From Psychrobacter piscatorii (GTDB lineage Bacteria > Pseudomonadota > Gammaproteobacteria > Pseudomonadales > Moraxellaceae), in contig NZ_CAJHAR010000001.1 of NCBI RefSeq assembly GCF_904846415.1, positions 62,001-126,000 on the forward strand: a stretch of DNA of 64,000 bases, given 5' to 3'. This document shows, one piece after another, positions 53,975 through 63,207 of this stretch. Position 1 is the stretch's first letter. Each line of letters opens with the position of its first letter. The translations under genes were made by a program, and so were the position numbers. The notes under the pieces were generated by a model, which saw nothing but the letters and a program-made list of their open reading frames with translations, searched no databases and was not told the origin of the DNA.

Positions 53975-54814
53975 ATGAATACACCAAATATACTCATCAT
54001 CGGGCAAGGTGATATCGGCTTGCCAGTCACCAACACCCTTGCGCAAAAGGGTTTTTCTGTGACAGGGCTGGCTCGTAGTGAGCGTGATCATTATGCATTA
54101 GTGGATAACGCTAAATTTTTGCAGGCAGATGCGCTGACTCTGACGACCGATCAGCTGCAAGCATTTACGCATATTGCGATTATCGTCACACCTGATGAGT
54201 ATTCGACCAGCGGTTATCATGACAGCTATTTGGCGATTAGCCAGCATTTGGCAATGCTTGCTCCGAATCTGGCGAACCTGCAGCGCGTCGTGTTTATTTC
54301 TTCTACTGGTGTTTATGGTCAAGATAATGGTGAATGGATCGACGAGCATACTGAACCTATGACGCCTGATCGCGACGCATCAAAGGTCATATTGCAGGCC
54401 GAACAGGTGCTGCAACAAAGCTTTGGTGATAAAGCCATCATCATTCGTCCTAGCGGTATTTATGGACGTGAGCGTCTTATGCGCTTACGTAAAGCTCGCG
54501 AGCCACAAAAAGAGCCAGTAGCCGCTGAGCATTGGAGCAATCGTATTATGGATCGCGACTTGGTCACTATCATTGCCAATGTGTTGACGACAGACGCACC
54601 AAAGGCGCTCTACCTTGCGACAGACTACAGGCCTGTGACTACCTTTGAGCTTGGCGTTTGGTTAAGTGAGCAAATCGGTGAAGCCGCGCCTACTATCGAT
54701 GAAAAGAAGACGTCAGTGACAGGAAAGCGCTTGCACAGCAATATTCCGTTAGCTTGGCTTGAGTACGCTGATTGGCAGACAGGATACCGTGATATTTTAG
54801 ACCATCAAGGGTAA
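53975..54814 (+). CDS. NAD-dependent epimerase/dehydratase-like protein (YeeZ-like SDR)
   Basis: Extended SDR-like protein of 279 residues. The nucleotide-binding motif is IIGQGDIGLPVTNTLAQKGF (a GxGxxG variant). SSTGVYG is the YxxxK-adjacent motif of this branch. It is similar to YeeZ/sugar-nucleotide-type reductases. The substrate is unknown. It is preceded by AGGAAAG. An unknown gene follows 102 bases downstream. Confidence 0.8.
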   Translation: MNTPNILIIGQGDIGLPVTNTLAQKGFSVTGLARSERDHYALVDNAKFLQADALTLTTDQLQAFTHIAIIVTPDEYSTSGYHDSYLAISQHLAMLAPNLANLQRVVFISSTGVYGQDNGEWIDEHTEPMTPDRDASKVILQAEQVLQQSFGDKAIIIRPSGIYGRERLMRLRKAREPQKEPVAAEHWSNRIMDRDLVTIIANVLTTDAPKALYLATDYRPVTTFELGVWLSEQIGEAAPTIDEKKTSVTGKRLHSNIPLAWLEYADWQTGYRDILDHQG

Positions 54815-54916
54815 GTTTTTCAGCGTAAGTATTTAAGTATAAGCTCTTGAGCTTAAGATCGTCTCTTAGTTCGATCGTTTTTATTGGTTTTATATTTTAT
54901 TTTGTATGGAGATTTC

Positions 54917-55915
54917 ATGACCCAGCCTTCTACTTCTGATGACCGTTTGTCTCATGCTAGTCTGGCAGCAGAAGGTAGCAAGCTCACAAAAGGCGATGCT
55001 GGGCAGTCCTCTATGCTAGCTGATTCACAGCAACCTGCGATCGTACATCCTAATTTTGATCCCAAACGATCACCCCTTGATCCTGCCAGACCGCTGAGTG
55101 ATATACCTGAGCCTGCTAGGCGCTTAAACGGCCAGTTGCGCCGGCTTTATGGTAATTCGACGCGGTTTTATCAGCCTAATGCAGATAGCTTGTCAAAATG
55201 GTCGCTGATTGCTTCAGAACCCTTGGCGGAGCATTTATCGTTACTCAAGGCTGCACAGCTCGTCGAGTTGCCTGATAGCTTTTATCAAAACCACAGTGAT
55301 CAGCCCTTATTATCGCCATTATCAGAGATGACATTATTAGATATGTCAGATATCCAGCAGGCGATTCGTACCTATCCAAAACTAAACCGATATGGGTTTG
55401 GCTCTGCTGATAGCGACGAGATGGCTGAGCCAAATAACAATGACAAAGTTAACGAGTCTTTAGCCTCTCTGCGCGCATTGACCAAACGTTATAATCCTGA
55501 TGAGCTACTGAGTAGTCTGTATGCCGATGATTGGCAAGTGATTTTGCAACCGCAGCAATTTGAGACAGGCGAGGGTAGTTTGGCGACAGACATTATGGCG
55601 TGTAGTGCTGCTGTCCACGCGCTAAAGCAATGCAGAACCCGCAAAAGTATCAATTATAGCTATAGTGCCGCGCAAATTTGCCAGCACGTACGTAGCTATT
55701 TGCTCAGTCAGATTGTCTGTGAGCCTACGCAGCGTCACGCATATCGTCAGATCCGGATATTTGCTGGTCACATCATTGTTGCTGCGTATCATTTAGGCTG
55801 GGAGATACAAATGCGAGCAGATGGCCAGAGTTATTTTAATATCTCGTCGCGTAGTGGTTTGCTGACTCGCTATGCCAATATACAGGATTACGAAACCAAC
55901 GGTTGGTCAAGCTGA
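54917..55915 (+). CDS. conserved hypothetical protein, unknown
   Basis: Protein of 332 residues without a recognised domain. A disordered Ser/Asp-rich N-terminus (about 1-50) contains ILHPNFDPKRSPLDPARPLSDIPEPARRL-like Pro-rich text. Later parts have helical segments and QTRKSINYSYSAAQICQHVRSYLL-like text. No signal peptide or membrane helix is seen. The ATG at 54917 has GGAGATTTC just upstream. The gene is 62 bases upstream of pyrE on the same strand and may share its transcript. Confidence 0.6.
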   Translation: MTQPSTSDDRLSHASLAAEGSKLTKGDAGQSSMLADSQQPAIVHPNFDPKRSPLDPARPLSDIPEPARRLNGQLRRLYGNSTRFYQPNADSLSKWSLIASEPLAEHLSLLKAAQLVELPDSFYQNHSDQPLLSPLSEMTLLDMSDIQQAIRTYPKLNRYGFGSADSDEMAEPNNNDKVNESLASLRALTKRYNPDELLSSLYADDWQVILQPQQFETGEGSLATDIMACSAAVHALKQCRTRKSINYSYSAAQICQHVRSYLLSQIVCEPTQRHAYRQIRIFAGHIIVAAYHLGWEIQMRADGQSYFNISSRSGLLTRYANIQDYETNGWSS

Positions 55916-55977
55916 TCAATAATGCGTACAATAATGCAAATTTTTTCGCCCCTCTTTTTGACCATAGGAATGTCACC

Positions 55978-56694
55978 ATGTCTCACGTATCACGCCCGCA
56001 AGACCCAACGTTTTCATCTCATCAATTTATTCAACTGGCTTTAGATAACCAAGTACTTAAATTCGGCGAGTTTGTCCTCAAATCAGGTCGTATCAGTCCA
56101 TATTTTTTTAATGCAGGTCTGCTTGCAACGGGTGAGATGTTATCACTGCTAGCACGTGGCTATGCCGATGCCTTGGCTGAACAAATGAGTACGGCAAATA
56201 ATGGCACAGATGCGCAAGAGCTGGTCATCTTTGGTGCGGCTTATAAAGGCATACCTTTTGTGGCAGCGACCGCGCAAGCGTTATGGTTACATCATGGCAT
56301 CAATGCAAAATGGGGTTATAACCGCAAAGAAGCCAAAACCCACGGTGAAGGGGGCAATTTGGTCGGCGCTGACGTAAGTGGCAAGGCTGTTTGGGTGCTT
56401 GACGATGTCATTACAGCAGGCACAGCGATGCGCGAAGTGGTCGAGATTTTAGAGCAAGCAGGCGCAAGCGTTGCGGGTATTATCGTCGCGCTTGATCGCA
56501 AAGAAAAAGGCCAAGCTGAGCACTCTGCTATTCAAGAGCTTGCTGCCACATTAGCAGTGCCAGTGCGTGCATTGGTTGATATCGACGATTTAATCAGTTA
56601 TCTGGCAGACGACCATGGTGCACAAAAAGGCCAACATAAAGACGCAACTCAGTTAGCCAAAATGCAACATTACCGTGAGCAGTACGGCGTATAG
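55978..56694 (+). CDS. pyrE: orotate phosphoribosyltransferase
   Basis: Pyrimidine-synthesis enzyme of about 238 residues (somewhat longer than the 213-residue E. coli enzyme because of an additional N-terminal and a C-terminal segment). FGEFVLKSGRISPYFFNAG is the family start region. The PRPP motif is VWVLDDVITAGTAMRE. The frame opens at 55903, but the ATG at 55978 has AGGAATG upstream and suits the family. gshB follows 52 bases later. Confidence 0.95.
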   Translation: MSHVSRPQDPTFSSHQFIQLALDNQVLKFGEFVLKSGRISPYFFNAGLLATGEMLSLLARGYADALAEQMSTANNGTDAQELVIFGAAYKGIPFVAATAQALWLHHGINAKWGYNRKEAKTHGEGGNLVGADVSGKAVWVLDDVITAGTAMREVVEILEQAGASVAGIIVALDRKEKGQAEHSAIQELAATLAVPVRALVDIDDLISYLADDHGAQKGQHKDATQLAKMQHYREQYGV

Positions 56695-56746
56695 TTGGGC
56701 ACTGAGCCTGTTTTATACTAATAATATAACGTAAGTGAGCCCCACT

Positions 56747-57730
56747 ATGAGTCAAACAATGAGCCAAAAAAACCAAGAAAAGTCGCTAAAAATACTCGTT
56801 ATTATGGATCCTATCGAGCGGGTCAATTATAAAAAAGACACCAGTCTCGCTATGATGTGGGCCGCTCAAGACCGTGGCCATCAGCTTGGTTACTGTCAGA
56901 TTCATGATTTGTGGTTGGATCGTGGACAGTTAATGGTTGATACTCAGCCGCTCACGGTGCAGCGTGATCCTGCAGATTTTTATACACTGGGTGATAAAAC
57001 GACAGGCTCAGTTGCTGACTATGACGTAATTTTGATGCGCAAAGACCCACCGTTTGATATGCGCTTTATTTATGCCACTTATATGTTAGATCATGCCAAA
57101 GCAGCAGGCGTGCTCGTGGTCAATGATCCGCAAGCCATTCGTGATTGTAATGAGAAATTATTTGCGACGTGGTTTAGTGAGTATATGAGCCCAACGATTG
57201 TGACCAGCAAACAGGCTCACATTCGTCAGTTTATCGCTGATCATCAAGATGTCATCGTTAAGCCGCTAGATGGTATGGGCGGTACGGGTATCTTTCGTCT
57301 GACTGCTGATAGTCCAAATATTGGTGTGACGATTGAGGTGCTGACTGAGCTTGAGACTTTGCCCATCATGGCGCAGCGTTATTTGCCAGAGATCAAAGAA
57401 GGTGATAAGCGCGTACTTATTGTAGATGGCGTCGTGGTCGACTATAGCTTGGCGCGTATCCCAAGCAAAGGCGAGACCCGTGGCAATCTTGCCGCAGGTG
57501 GTAGCGGTGTGGCGATGCCATTGACCGATATTGAGCGTCAAGTGGCAGAAGTTGTGGCGCCGATTGTCAAAGAAAAAGGTCTGATGTTCGTGGGTTTGGA
57601 CTTGATCGGTGGGCGTATTACTGAGATTAATGTTACCAGTCCAACGTGCGTACGTGAGATTGATGACCAATGCGGTACCGATATCGCGACCGACTTTATC
57701 ATGGCAATCGAAAATAAATTTACGGTATAG
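56747..57730 (+). CDS. gshB: glutathione synthetase
   Basis: ATP-grasp glutathione synthetase, about 327 residues. The typical regions include ILVIMDPIERVNYKKDTSLAMMWAAQ, VNDPQAIRDCNEKLFATWF, the glycine-rich DGMGGTGIFRL, and the C-terminal INVTSPTCVREID. It adds glycine to gamma-glutamylcysteine. The GTG at 56735 is an alternative start, but the ATG at 56747 has GTGAG 8 bases upstream. It supports the GST and persulfide genes elsewhere in the window. Confidence 0.96.
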   Translation: MSQTMSQKNQEKSLKILVIMDPIERVNYKKDTSLAMMWAAQDRGHQLGYCQIHDLWLDRGQLMVDTQPLTVQRDPADFYTLGDKTTGSVADYDVILMRKDPPFDMRFIYATYMLDHAKAAGVLVVNDPQAIRDCNEKLFATWFSEYMSPTIVTSKQAHIRQFIADHQDVIVKPLDGMGGTGIFRLTADSPNIGVTIEVLTELETLPIMAQRYLPEIKEGDKRVLIVDGVVVDYSLARIPSKGETRGNLAAGGSGVAMPLTDIERQVAEVVAPIVKEKGLMFVGLDLIGGRITEINVTSPTCVREIDDQCGTDIATDFIMAIENKFTV

Positions 57731-57827
57731 TTTTAGACAGTCTAAGACAGATGTCCATTAGAGAAAGTACGTCTTAATACCTTGTTTAGCATTGCCTTTT
57801 ATGGTCGTGTGTCAGTAGTACATGACG

Positions 57828-57860
57828 CCAAGTCGTGCCAGCTCATGGCTTGGTTTTTTT
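57828..57860 (+). terminator. probable terminator after gshB
   Basis: CCAAG (57828-57832) pairs with CTTGG (57849-57853), followed by seven T. The inner part of the stem is imperfect. Confidence 0.55.
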
Positions 57861-58007
57861 GTTATTTCTACTGCATAAAGTACTGTATATAAGACAATGA
57901 TTTCCTCTATACTATGCGGGCTTTTACCGTGTCATTTTTTTAGTAAATGGCATCATAGTAGTAGGACAAATCCTTCATATAAGTAAAGTAAAGATAGGCA
58001 GATATTC

Positions 58008-59093
58008 ATGAAAACACCGCACATATTGATGATGGCAGCTGGGACGGGCGGGCATGTTTTTCCCGCGCTTGCAGTGAGCGACGAGCTGACCGATCGCGGT
58101 GCGGTTATTCATTGGCTTGGAACGCCAAATGGTATGGAAAACGGTTTGGTTGAACCGACGGGTTATCCTTTTCATGCCATCAATATGCAGGGGCTGCGCG
58201 GTAAAGGCGTGGGCCGTTTAGTTAAGCTGCCAGTAACGTTATTGTCAGCGACGATGGCTGCGGTGAAAGTGATTCGCAGCAATCAGATTGACGTGGTCGT
58301 TGGTTTTGGTGGCTATGTGAGTGCGCCTGGCGGACTTGCTGCACGTCTGACCAATACACCGCTAATTATCCATGAACAAAATGCCATTGCTGGCATGAGC
58401 AATCGTTATCTGTCTAAGCTATCTACCAAAGTATTACAAGCATTCGAGAACACCTTTGCCAATAGTGAGCAAGATGCCAAGCTTGAAACAGTTGGCAATC
58501 CTGTGCGTAACGCCATCACTGGTGTCTCAGAGCCAAAGGTGCGTTATGACGTCAATGATAGCTCACCGCTTAAACTGCTGGTCGTGGGTGGTTCGCTTGG
58601 TGCTCAGGTATTAAATGATACCGTGCCAAAAGCACTGGCTTTGCTAGACCAGCCCTTTGAAGTCCTCCATCAATGCGGACGCAATAACGAAGCAGCCACT
58701 CAGGCGGCTTATAGCGAGCAAGATTTAAGCAAGCATCAATTCAGAGTGCAGCCCTTTATCGATGATATGGCGGCGGCCTACAACTGGGCAGATATTATCG
58801 TTTGCCGCGCTGGTGCATTGACAGTGACTGAAATCCAGAATGTCGGTATTGCTGCTATCTTTGTACCGCTACCACATGCGGTTGATGACCATCAAACCGC
58901 CAATGCGCGCACATTGACCTCACATGCTGCTGCGGTTTTATTGCCACAGTCAGAGCTAACGGCCCAACGTTTAAGTGATGAGCTTAGCGTACTCAATCGA
59001 GAGAAATGCCTTGAGATGGCCCAAAAAGGTCATGCGCTTGCCAATCGCAGTGCGAGTAAACAAGTGGCTGATATTATTTGGCAAGCCTTATAG
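58008..59093 (+). CDS. murG: UDP-GlcNAc:undecaprenyl-PP-MurNAc-pentapeptide GlcNAc transferase MurG
   Basis: Peripheral inner-membrane glycosyltransferase making lipid II, 361 residues. MurG motifs: AAGTGGHVFPALAV, VVGFGGYVSAPGGLAA, VVGGSLGAQVLND and the C-terminal RAGALTVTEIQNVGI with LPHAVDDHQTANA. It is the first gene of the dcw run here (murG, murC, ddl, ftsQ, ftsA). Confidence 0.97.
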   Translation: MKTPHILMMAAGTGGHVFPALAVSDELTDRGAVIHWLGTPNGMENGLVEPTGYPFHAINMQGLRGKGVGRLVKLPVTLLSATMAAVKVIRSNQIDVVVGFGGYVSAPGGLAARLTNTPLIIHEQNAIAGMSNRYLSKLSTKVLQAFENTFANSEQDAKLETVGNPVRNAITGVSEPKVRYDVNDSSPLKLLVVGGSLGAQVLNDTVPKALALLDQPFEVLHQCGRNNEAATQAAYSEQDLSKHQFRVQPFIDDMAAAYNWADIIVCRAGALTVTEIQNVGIAAIFVPLPHAVDDHQTANARTLTSHAAAVLLPQSELTAQRLSDELSVLNREKCLEMAQKGHALANRSASKQVADIIWQAL

Positions 59094-59178
59094 TCTAAAT
59101 TTTTGCTACTTGTCTTTTTTTATTAATCATATTTACTGTCCTTTAATTTTTATTATCCCTTAATAAAGAGAAAATTTT

Positions 59179-60618
59179 ATGTCTACCTCTGCCAAAGCCC
59201 TTCCTAAGCGTTTGATTGAAATACCAGAAATGCGCCGTATTCAGCATTTGCATTTTATTGGTATTGGTGGCTCAGGCATGTGCGGCATCGCTGAGGTAAT
59301 GAACAATCAAGGCTATCAAGTCAGTGGTTCTGACATTGCAGAAAGCTTGGTGACGAAGCGTCTACAGCAGATTGGCATCAAGATATCGATTGGTCATGAT
59401 TCCAAAAATATTGCCAACGCTGACGTGATCGTCGTGTCATCAGCGATTGATCGTAGCAATCCTGAGGTCAAAGCCGCGCTTGAAGCTCGCCTGCCAGTCG
59501 TACGCCGCGCCGATATGCTTGGCGAGTTGATGCGTTATCGCCATGGCATTGCCGTTGCTGGCGCACATGGTAAAACGACGACGACCAGTTTGCTCACCAC
59601 TATGATGGCAGAAGGACAGCTAGATCCTACCTATGTGATTGGTGGTAAGCTAAATGCCTCAGGTAAAAATGCAGCACTAGGCAACAGCCGTTTCTTGGTA
59701 GCAGAAGCGGATGAGTCCGATGCGTCTTTTTTATCACTGCGCCCAATGGCAGCAATTGTGACCAATATCGATCAAGATCACATGGAAACCTATGGCAATA
59801 GCTTTGATAAATTAAAAGCCGCGTACATTCAGTTTTTACACAATATGCCGTTTTATGGTTTGGCCGTGGTATGCGGTGATGACCCTGAGCTGTATGCAAT
59901 GATTGATGATATTGGTCGTCCAGTGTTGACCTTTGGCCTTGAGCCCTTTAATGACGTACAAGCTGTCGATTTGGTGACAGAAGGTACCAAGACTCACTTT
60001 ACTGTATTGCGCCGTGACCGTGAACCATTGCGCCTGACATTAAACATTCCTGGTACACACAATGTCTACAACGCACTGGCTGCTATCACCATGGCAACGG
60101 ATGAAGGTGTCGATGATGCCGCGATTGAGCGTGCCTTGCAGAAATTTGAAGGGGTAGGCCGCCGATTTGAGCAGCATGCCTCGGTCGATATGGATGATGG
60201 CAATGTCCTATTGATTGATGATTATGGTCATCATCCAAAAGAAGTTGACGCAACCATCAAAGCCGCTCGCCAAAGTTTTCCTGATCGCCGCTTGGTGATG
60301 TTGTTTCAACCGCATCGTTATAGCCGTACCCGTGATTGCTATGACGATTTTGTCGAAGTGCTATCAAGTGTTGATGAGCTGCTACTATTGGATGTATATT
60401 CAGCAGGTGAAAGCCCGATTATAGGCGCTGATACCAAGTCATTAGCACGTAGTATCCGTCTGCGCGGTGAAGTTGAACCGACGATTATTGACAAAGACAA
60501 TCTTGCCCCTGTGATGCAGCGTTTATTAAAAGCCAATGACATGCTTATCACGCAAGGCGCGGGTAATGTGGGGCAGATCGCTATTGATTTGGCTGCCAAT
60601 AATCTTTACATCAAGTAA
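59179..60618 (+). CDS. murC: UDP-N-acetylmuramate--L-alanine ligase MurC
   Basis: Cytoplasmic Mur ligase of 479 residues adding the first L-Ala. The ATP motif is [12 protein letters not shown] and the early signature is [17 protein letters not shown]. The central [14 protein letters not shown] and C-terminal [10 protein letters not shown] regions are complete. The ribosome site is AAAGAG. It lies 86 bases after murG and 23 bases before ddl. Confidence 0.97.
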   Translation: MSTSAKALPKRLIEIPEMRRIQHLHFIGIGGSGMCGIAEVMNNQGYQVSGSDIAESLVTKRLQQIGIKISIGHDSKNIANADVIVVSSAIDRSNPEVKAALEARLPVVRRADMLGELMRYRHGIAVAGAHGKTTTTSLLTTMMAEGQLDPTYVIGGKLNASGKNAALGNSRFLVAEADESDASFLSLRPMAAIVTNIDQDHMETYGNSFDKLKAAYIQFLHNMPFYGLAVVCGDDPELYAMIDDIGRPVLTFGLEPFNDVQAVDLVTEGTKTHFTVLRRDREPLRLTLNIPGTHNVYNALAAITMATDEGVDDAAIERALQKFEGVGRRFEQHASVDMDDGNVLLIDDYGHHPKEVDATIKAARQSFPDRRLVMLFQPHRYSRTRDCYDDFVEVLSSVDELLLLDVYSAGESPIIGADTKSLARSIRLRGEVEPTIIDKDNLAPVMQRLLKANDMLITQGAGNVGQIAIDLAANNLYIK

Positions 60619-60641
60619 GCTAAAATTTAGGAACTATCTTC

Positions 60642-61742
60642 ATGACGACTAATAATAAAGAAAACATGAGTACTCAGAACCTCGCTATCGATGATACCGA
60701 AGATAAGTCAGCCATTACCAATCCAGAACCAGCATTAGCGGCGGCTGCACAAGCAGGACAAAGCGACGCGAGTATTTCACCAAATGAAAAAGAGAATGAA
60801 AACTCTATCAGTACGATGACTGGTCATGTAAAAGATGCCGCTCAGTTTGGTAAAGTCGCTGTGATCTATGGTGGTAGCAGTAATGAGCGCAGTGTGTCTT
60901 TGGATAGCGGTGCTGCTGTATTGCAAGCACTGCAAAACCAAGGTGTCGACGCCACTCATTTTGACCCTAAGCATCAAGACATCACAGAATTGCGTGAGTA
61001 CGATCGCGTGTTTAATGTCTTGCACGGTCGCGGCGGCGAAGACGGTCTATTGCAAGGTGTATTACAGTGGTTTGATATACCGCAAACGGGCTCTGGCATT
61101 TTGGCATCAGCATTAGGTATGGACAAAGTGCGTACCAAACAACTATGGCAAGGTTGTGGATTATCAACGGCACCATTTTCATTATTGACGGCTGATACCG
61201 ACTGGCAACAAGTAGTCAATATGCTAGGACTGCCACTTATCATCAAGCCAGTTCATGAAGGTTCAAGTATTGGTATGACCAAGGTCAACCATCTTGATGA
61301 GTTACCTGCTGCCTATGCCACAGCAGTACAGTGTGGTGATGCCGTGATGGCTGAGCGCTGGATCACAGGTCGTGAGTTTACGATTGTGATTATCGATGAC
61401 GAAGCTTATCCTGTCATTCGACTTGAGCCTGCTGATATCACAAACTTCTATGACTTTGAAGCCAAGTACAATCGTAACGATACCAGCTACTATATTCCTT
61501 GCGGATTGAGCGCTGCTGATGAGAAGCATCTGCAAGATTTAAGTCTTGCGGCATTCCGTGCAGTAGATGCCAAAGGGTGGGGACGTATCGATGCCATGCA
61601 AGATGAAGCAGGGAATTTTTGGTTGCTTGAGATCAATACCGTGCCCGGTATGACCAGCCATAGTTTGGTGCCGATGGCAGCCAAAGCTCGAGGCATGGAT
61701 TTTGACACATTGTGCTGGCACATATTATCGCAGACAGTCTAA
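60642..61742 (+). CDS. ddl: D-alanine--D-alanine ligase with N-terminal extension
   Basis: ATP-grasp ligase of 366 residues. The core starts about residue 68 (GKVAVIYGGSSNERSVSLDSG) and has the usual loops (NVLHGRGGEDGLLQGVLQ, PLIIKPVHEGSSIGM, EINTVPGMTSHSLVPMAA). The E. coli DdlB has 306 residues. Here about 60 extra Ser/Asn/Glu-rich residues precede the core. A ribosome site AGGA is seen 9 bases before the first ATG, so the extension may be real. A second Met just before TGHVKDAAQF would give a family-like start. Confidence 0.94.
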   Translation: MTTNNKENMSTQNLAIDDTEDKSAITNPEPALAAAAQAGQSDASISPNEKENENSISTMTGHVKDAAQFGKVAVIYGGSSNERSVSLDSGAAVLQALQNQGVDATHFDPKHQDITELREYDRVFNVLHGRGGEDGLLQGVLQWFDIPQTGSGILASALGMDKVRTKQLWQGCGLSTAPFSLLTADTDWQQVVNMLGLPLIIKPVHEGSSIGMTKVNHLDELPAAYATAVQCGDAVMAERWITGREFTIVIIDDEAYPVIRLEPADITNFYDFEAKYNRNDTSYYIPCGLSAADEKHLQDLSLAAFRAVDAKGWGRIDAMQDEAGNFWLLEINTVPGMTSHSLVPMAAKARGMDFDTLCWHILSQTV

Positions 61743-62255
61743 TTTTTTAATGTGGCGCTCATCATATTTATCACGACTTTTTAACAATGAGTCTGATGAC
61801 AATCACTTTGAGTAAATGAGCTACGTTAAAACATGGGCAATGATAAATTATATAGAGATTTATCATTGCTTAGCTTTATCACTTTTGTAGCATGGCGATT
61901 TTAGCCAAAAAAGCCGTTAATGTGTCACTAGAGCTGCTATAACACAGCTTCATGTAAACTTGTGTAAATTCAAGGCTGCTAGCAAGCGTTACGCTATTGT
62001 TTGCCTATAAAATACGTTAATATTGTAAGAATAGCTTTGTTTTAGTAATATTTACGTTTTTTGTAGGGATAACTTATAAGTTATTCATAACCTAAGAAAA
62101 ATGTTACGTTTAAATAAGAATAATCGCTGACTATCAGTCTTTTTATTGACAGTCTTTGATAATATATTGCCTTAATAAGCTTCTGCAAAAACTTGCAGGT
62201 TTATATCAATAATTAGCATGATCAGTTTTATGCAAATATAGGGACAAAGGTCGTT
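61743..62255. other. 512-base gap between ddl and ftsQ
   Basis: In most dcw clusters ddl and ftsQ touch. Here a long AT-rich gap holds the 12-bp inverted repeat at 61837-61869 and probably a promoter for ftsQ-ftsA. TTGACA at 62146-62151 has no well-spaced -10. I see no open reading frame that looks real. Confidence 0.5.
61837..61869. repeat. 12-bp perfect inverted repeat downstream of ddl
   Basis: GCAATGATAAAT (61837-61848) pairs with ATTTATCATTGC (61858-61869), loop TATATAGAG. It is moderately followed by T. It could be a terminator of the mur genes, an RNase processing site or an operator for the ftsQA promoter. Confidence 0.6.
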
Positions 62256-63050
62256 ATGGCTCAAACTGTCAACGAGGTAACTGACTTGATGAGTGATAAA
62301 GCCGGTCGCCCAGCATCTAAACTCCAATTACCGACCTCGGCCCGATATCTTTTTATGATATTGGTATTAGGTTTATTGGTACTAATATTGATAATGGGTG
62401 GTAAAGCGTTACGTGATGCACCGCCTGCTGAGATTCATGTCAGTAGTCAAGGGCTCTCTACCGCTCAATATAACTCATTACAGACAGTGATGGACCAGCA
62501 AAAAGTCAGCAGTTTTTTTACTTCTGATTTGCAAGCATTAAGAGATATTACGACAAGCCTTGCATGGGTTGATCAAGTGAGTATCTCTCGAGACTGGCAA
62601 CGCGGCATTGTGGTTACCGCCTTACCTAAGCAAGCAGTCGCTAATTTTGGGACAGAGCGCTTGGTTGATGCAAAAGGATCTGTGTTCGTTCCTGCTGATA
62701 GTAGTGACTTGACGCAAGAGCGCTTTGCTACTCTGCAAGGTGAAATGGCTCAAGCGCCAGTCATTATGCAGCAAATGCAGCAAGTCAATGATTGGTATGC
62801 GCCACTTGATATGCAGGTTGAAGACATTATTTTGTCACCAAGAATGACTTGGCTTATTCGTTTTGATAATGGCTTGCGCGTTATCGTCGATAATGAGAAC
62901 ACCGCACAAAAATTACTGAATCTAAGCCAGTTACTTGGTAATCAGTTAAGCGGACGCCGAGATGAGATGCAGTCTGTAGACTTACGCTACAAGAACGGTT
63001 TTACGATTGCTTGGGATATGTCAGCGCCGCCAGTTGATGAGCCCAAATAA
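62256..63050 (+). CDS. ftsQ: cell division protein FtsQ
   Basis: Bitopic inner-membrane divisome protein of 264 residues: short cytoplasmic N-terminus, a single transmembrane helix (about 29-49, YLFMILVLGLLVLILIM), a POTRA domain and a beta domain (DWQRGIVVTALPKQAVANFG, then TERLVDAKGSVFVPAD). It links FtsB/FtsL to the septum. The ribosome site is weak (GGGACAAAGG upstream). ftsA follows. Confidence 0.92.
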   Translation: MAQTVNEVTDLMSDKAGRPASKLQLPTSARYLFMILVLGLLVLILIMGGKALRDAPPAEIHVSSQGLSTAQYNSLQTVMDQQKVSSFFTSDLQALRDITTSLAWVDQVSISRDWQRGIVVTALPKQAVANFGTERLVDAKGSVFVPADSSDLTQERFATLQGEMAQAPVIMQQMQQVNDWYAPLDMQVEDIILSPRMTWLIRFDNGLRVIVDNENTAQKLLNLSQLLGNQLSGRRDEMQSVDLRYKNGFTIAWDMSAPPVDEPK

Positions 63051-63207
63051 TTAAAGCAATACTGATGAGTGATTACTTGAGCCCAAACTGTTTGCCCAAA
63101 ATGAATAAGATATGTACAACATCATAGCGTATTAACAGCGCTTTTTTTAATGATTCAATAGGATGGCGTTATTTGCGCTCCTATTTAGTAATAATTTGTC
63201 TGGTACC

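Noticed and set aside
61800..62200. Hidden gene between ddl and ftsQ
   Set aside because: Stops in all frames and no ribosome site; best read as non-coding.
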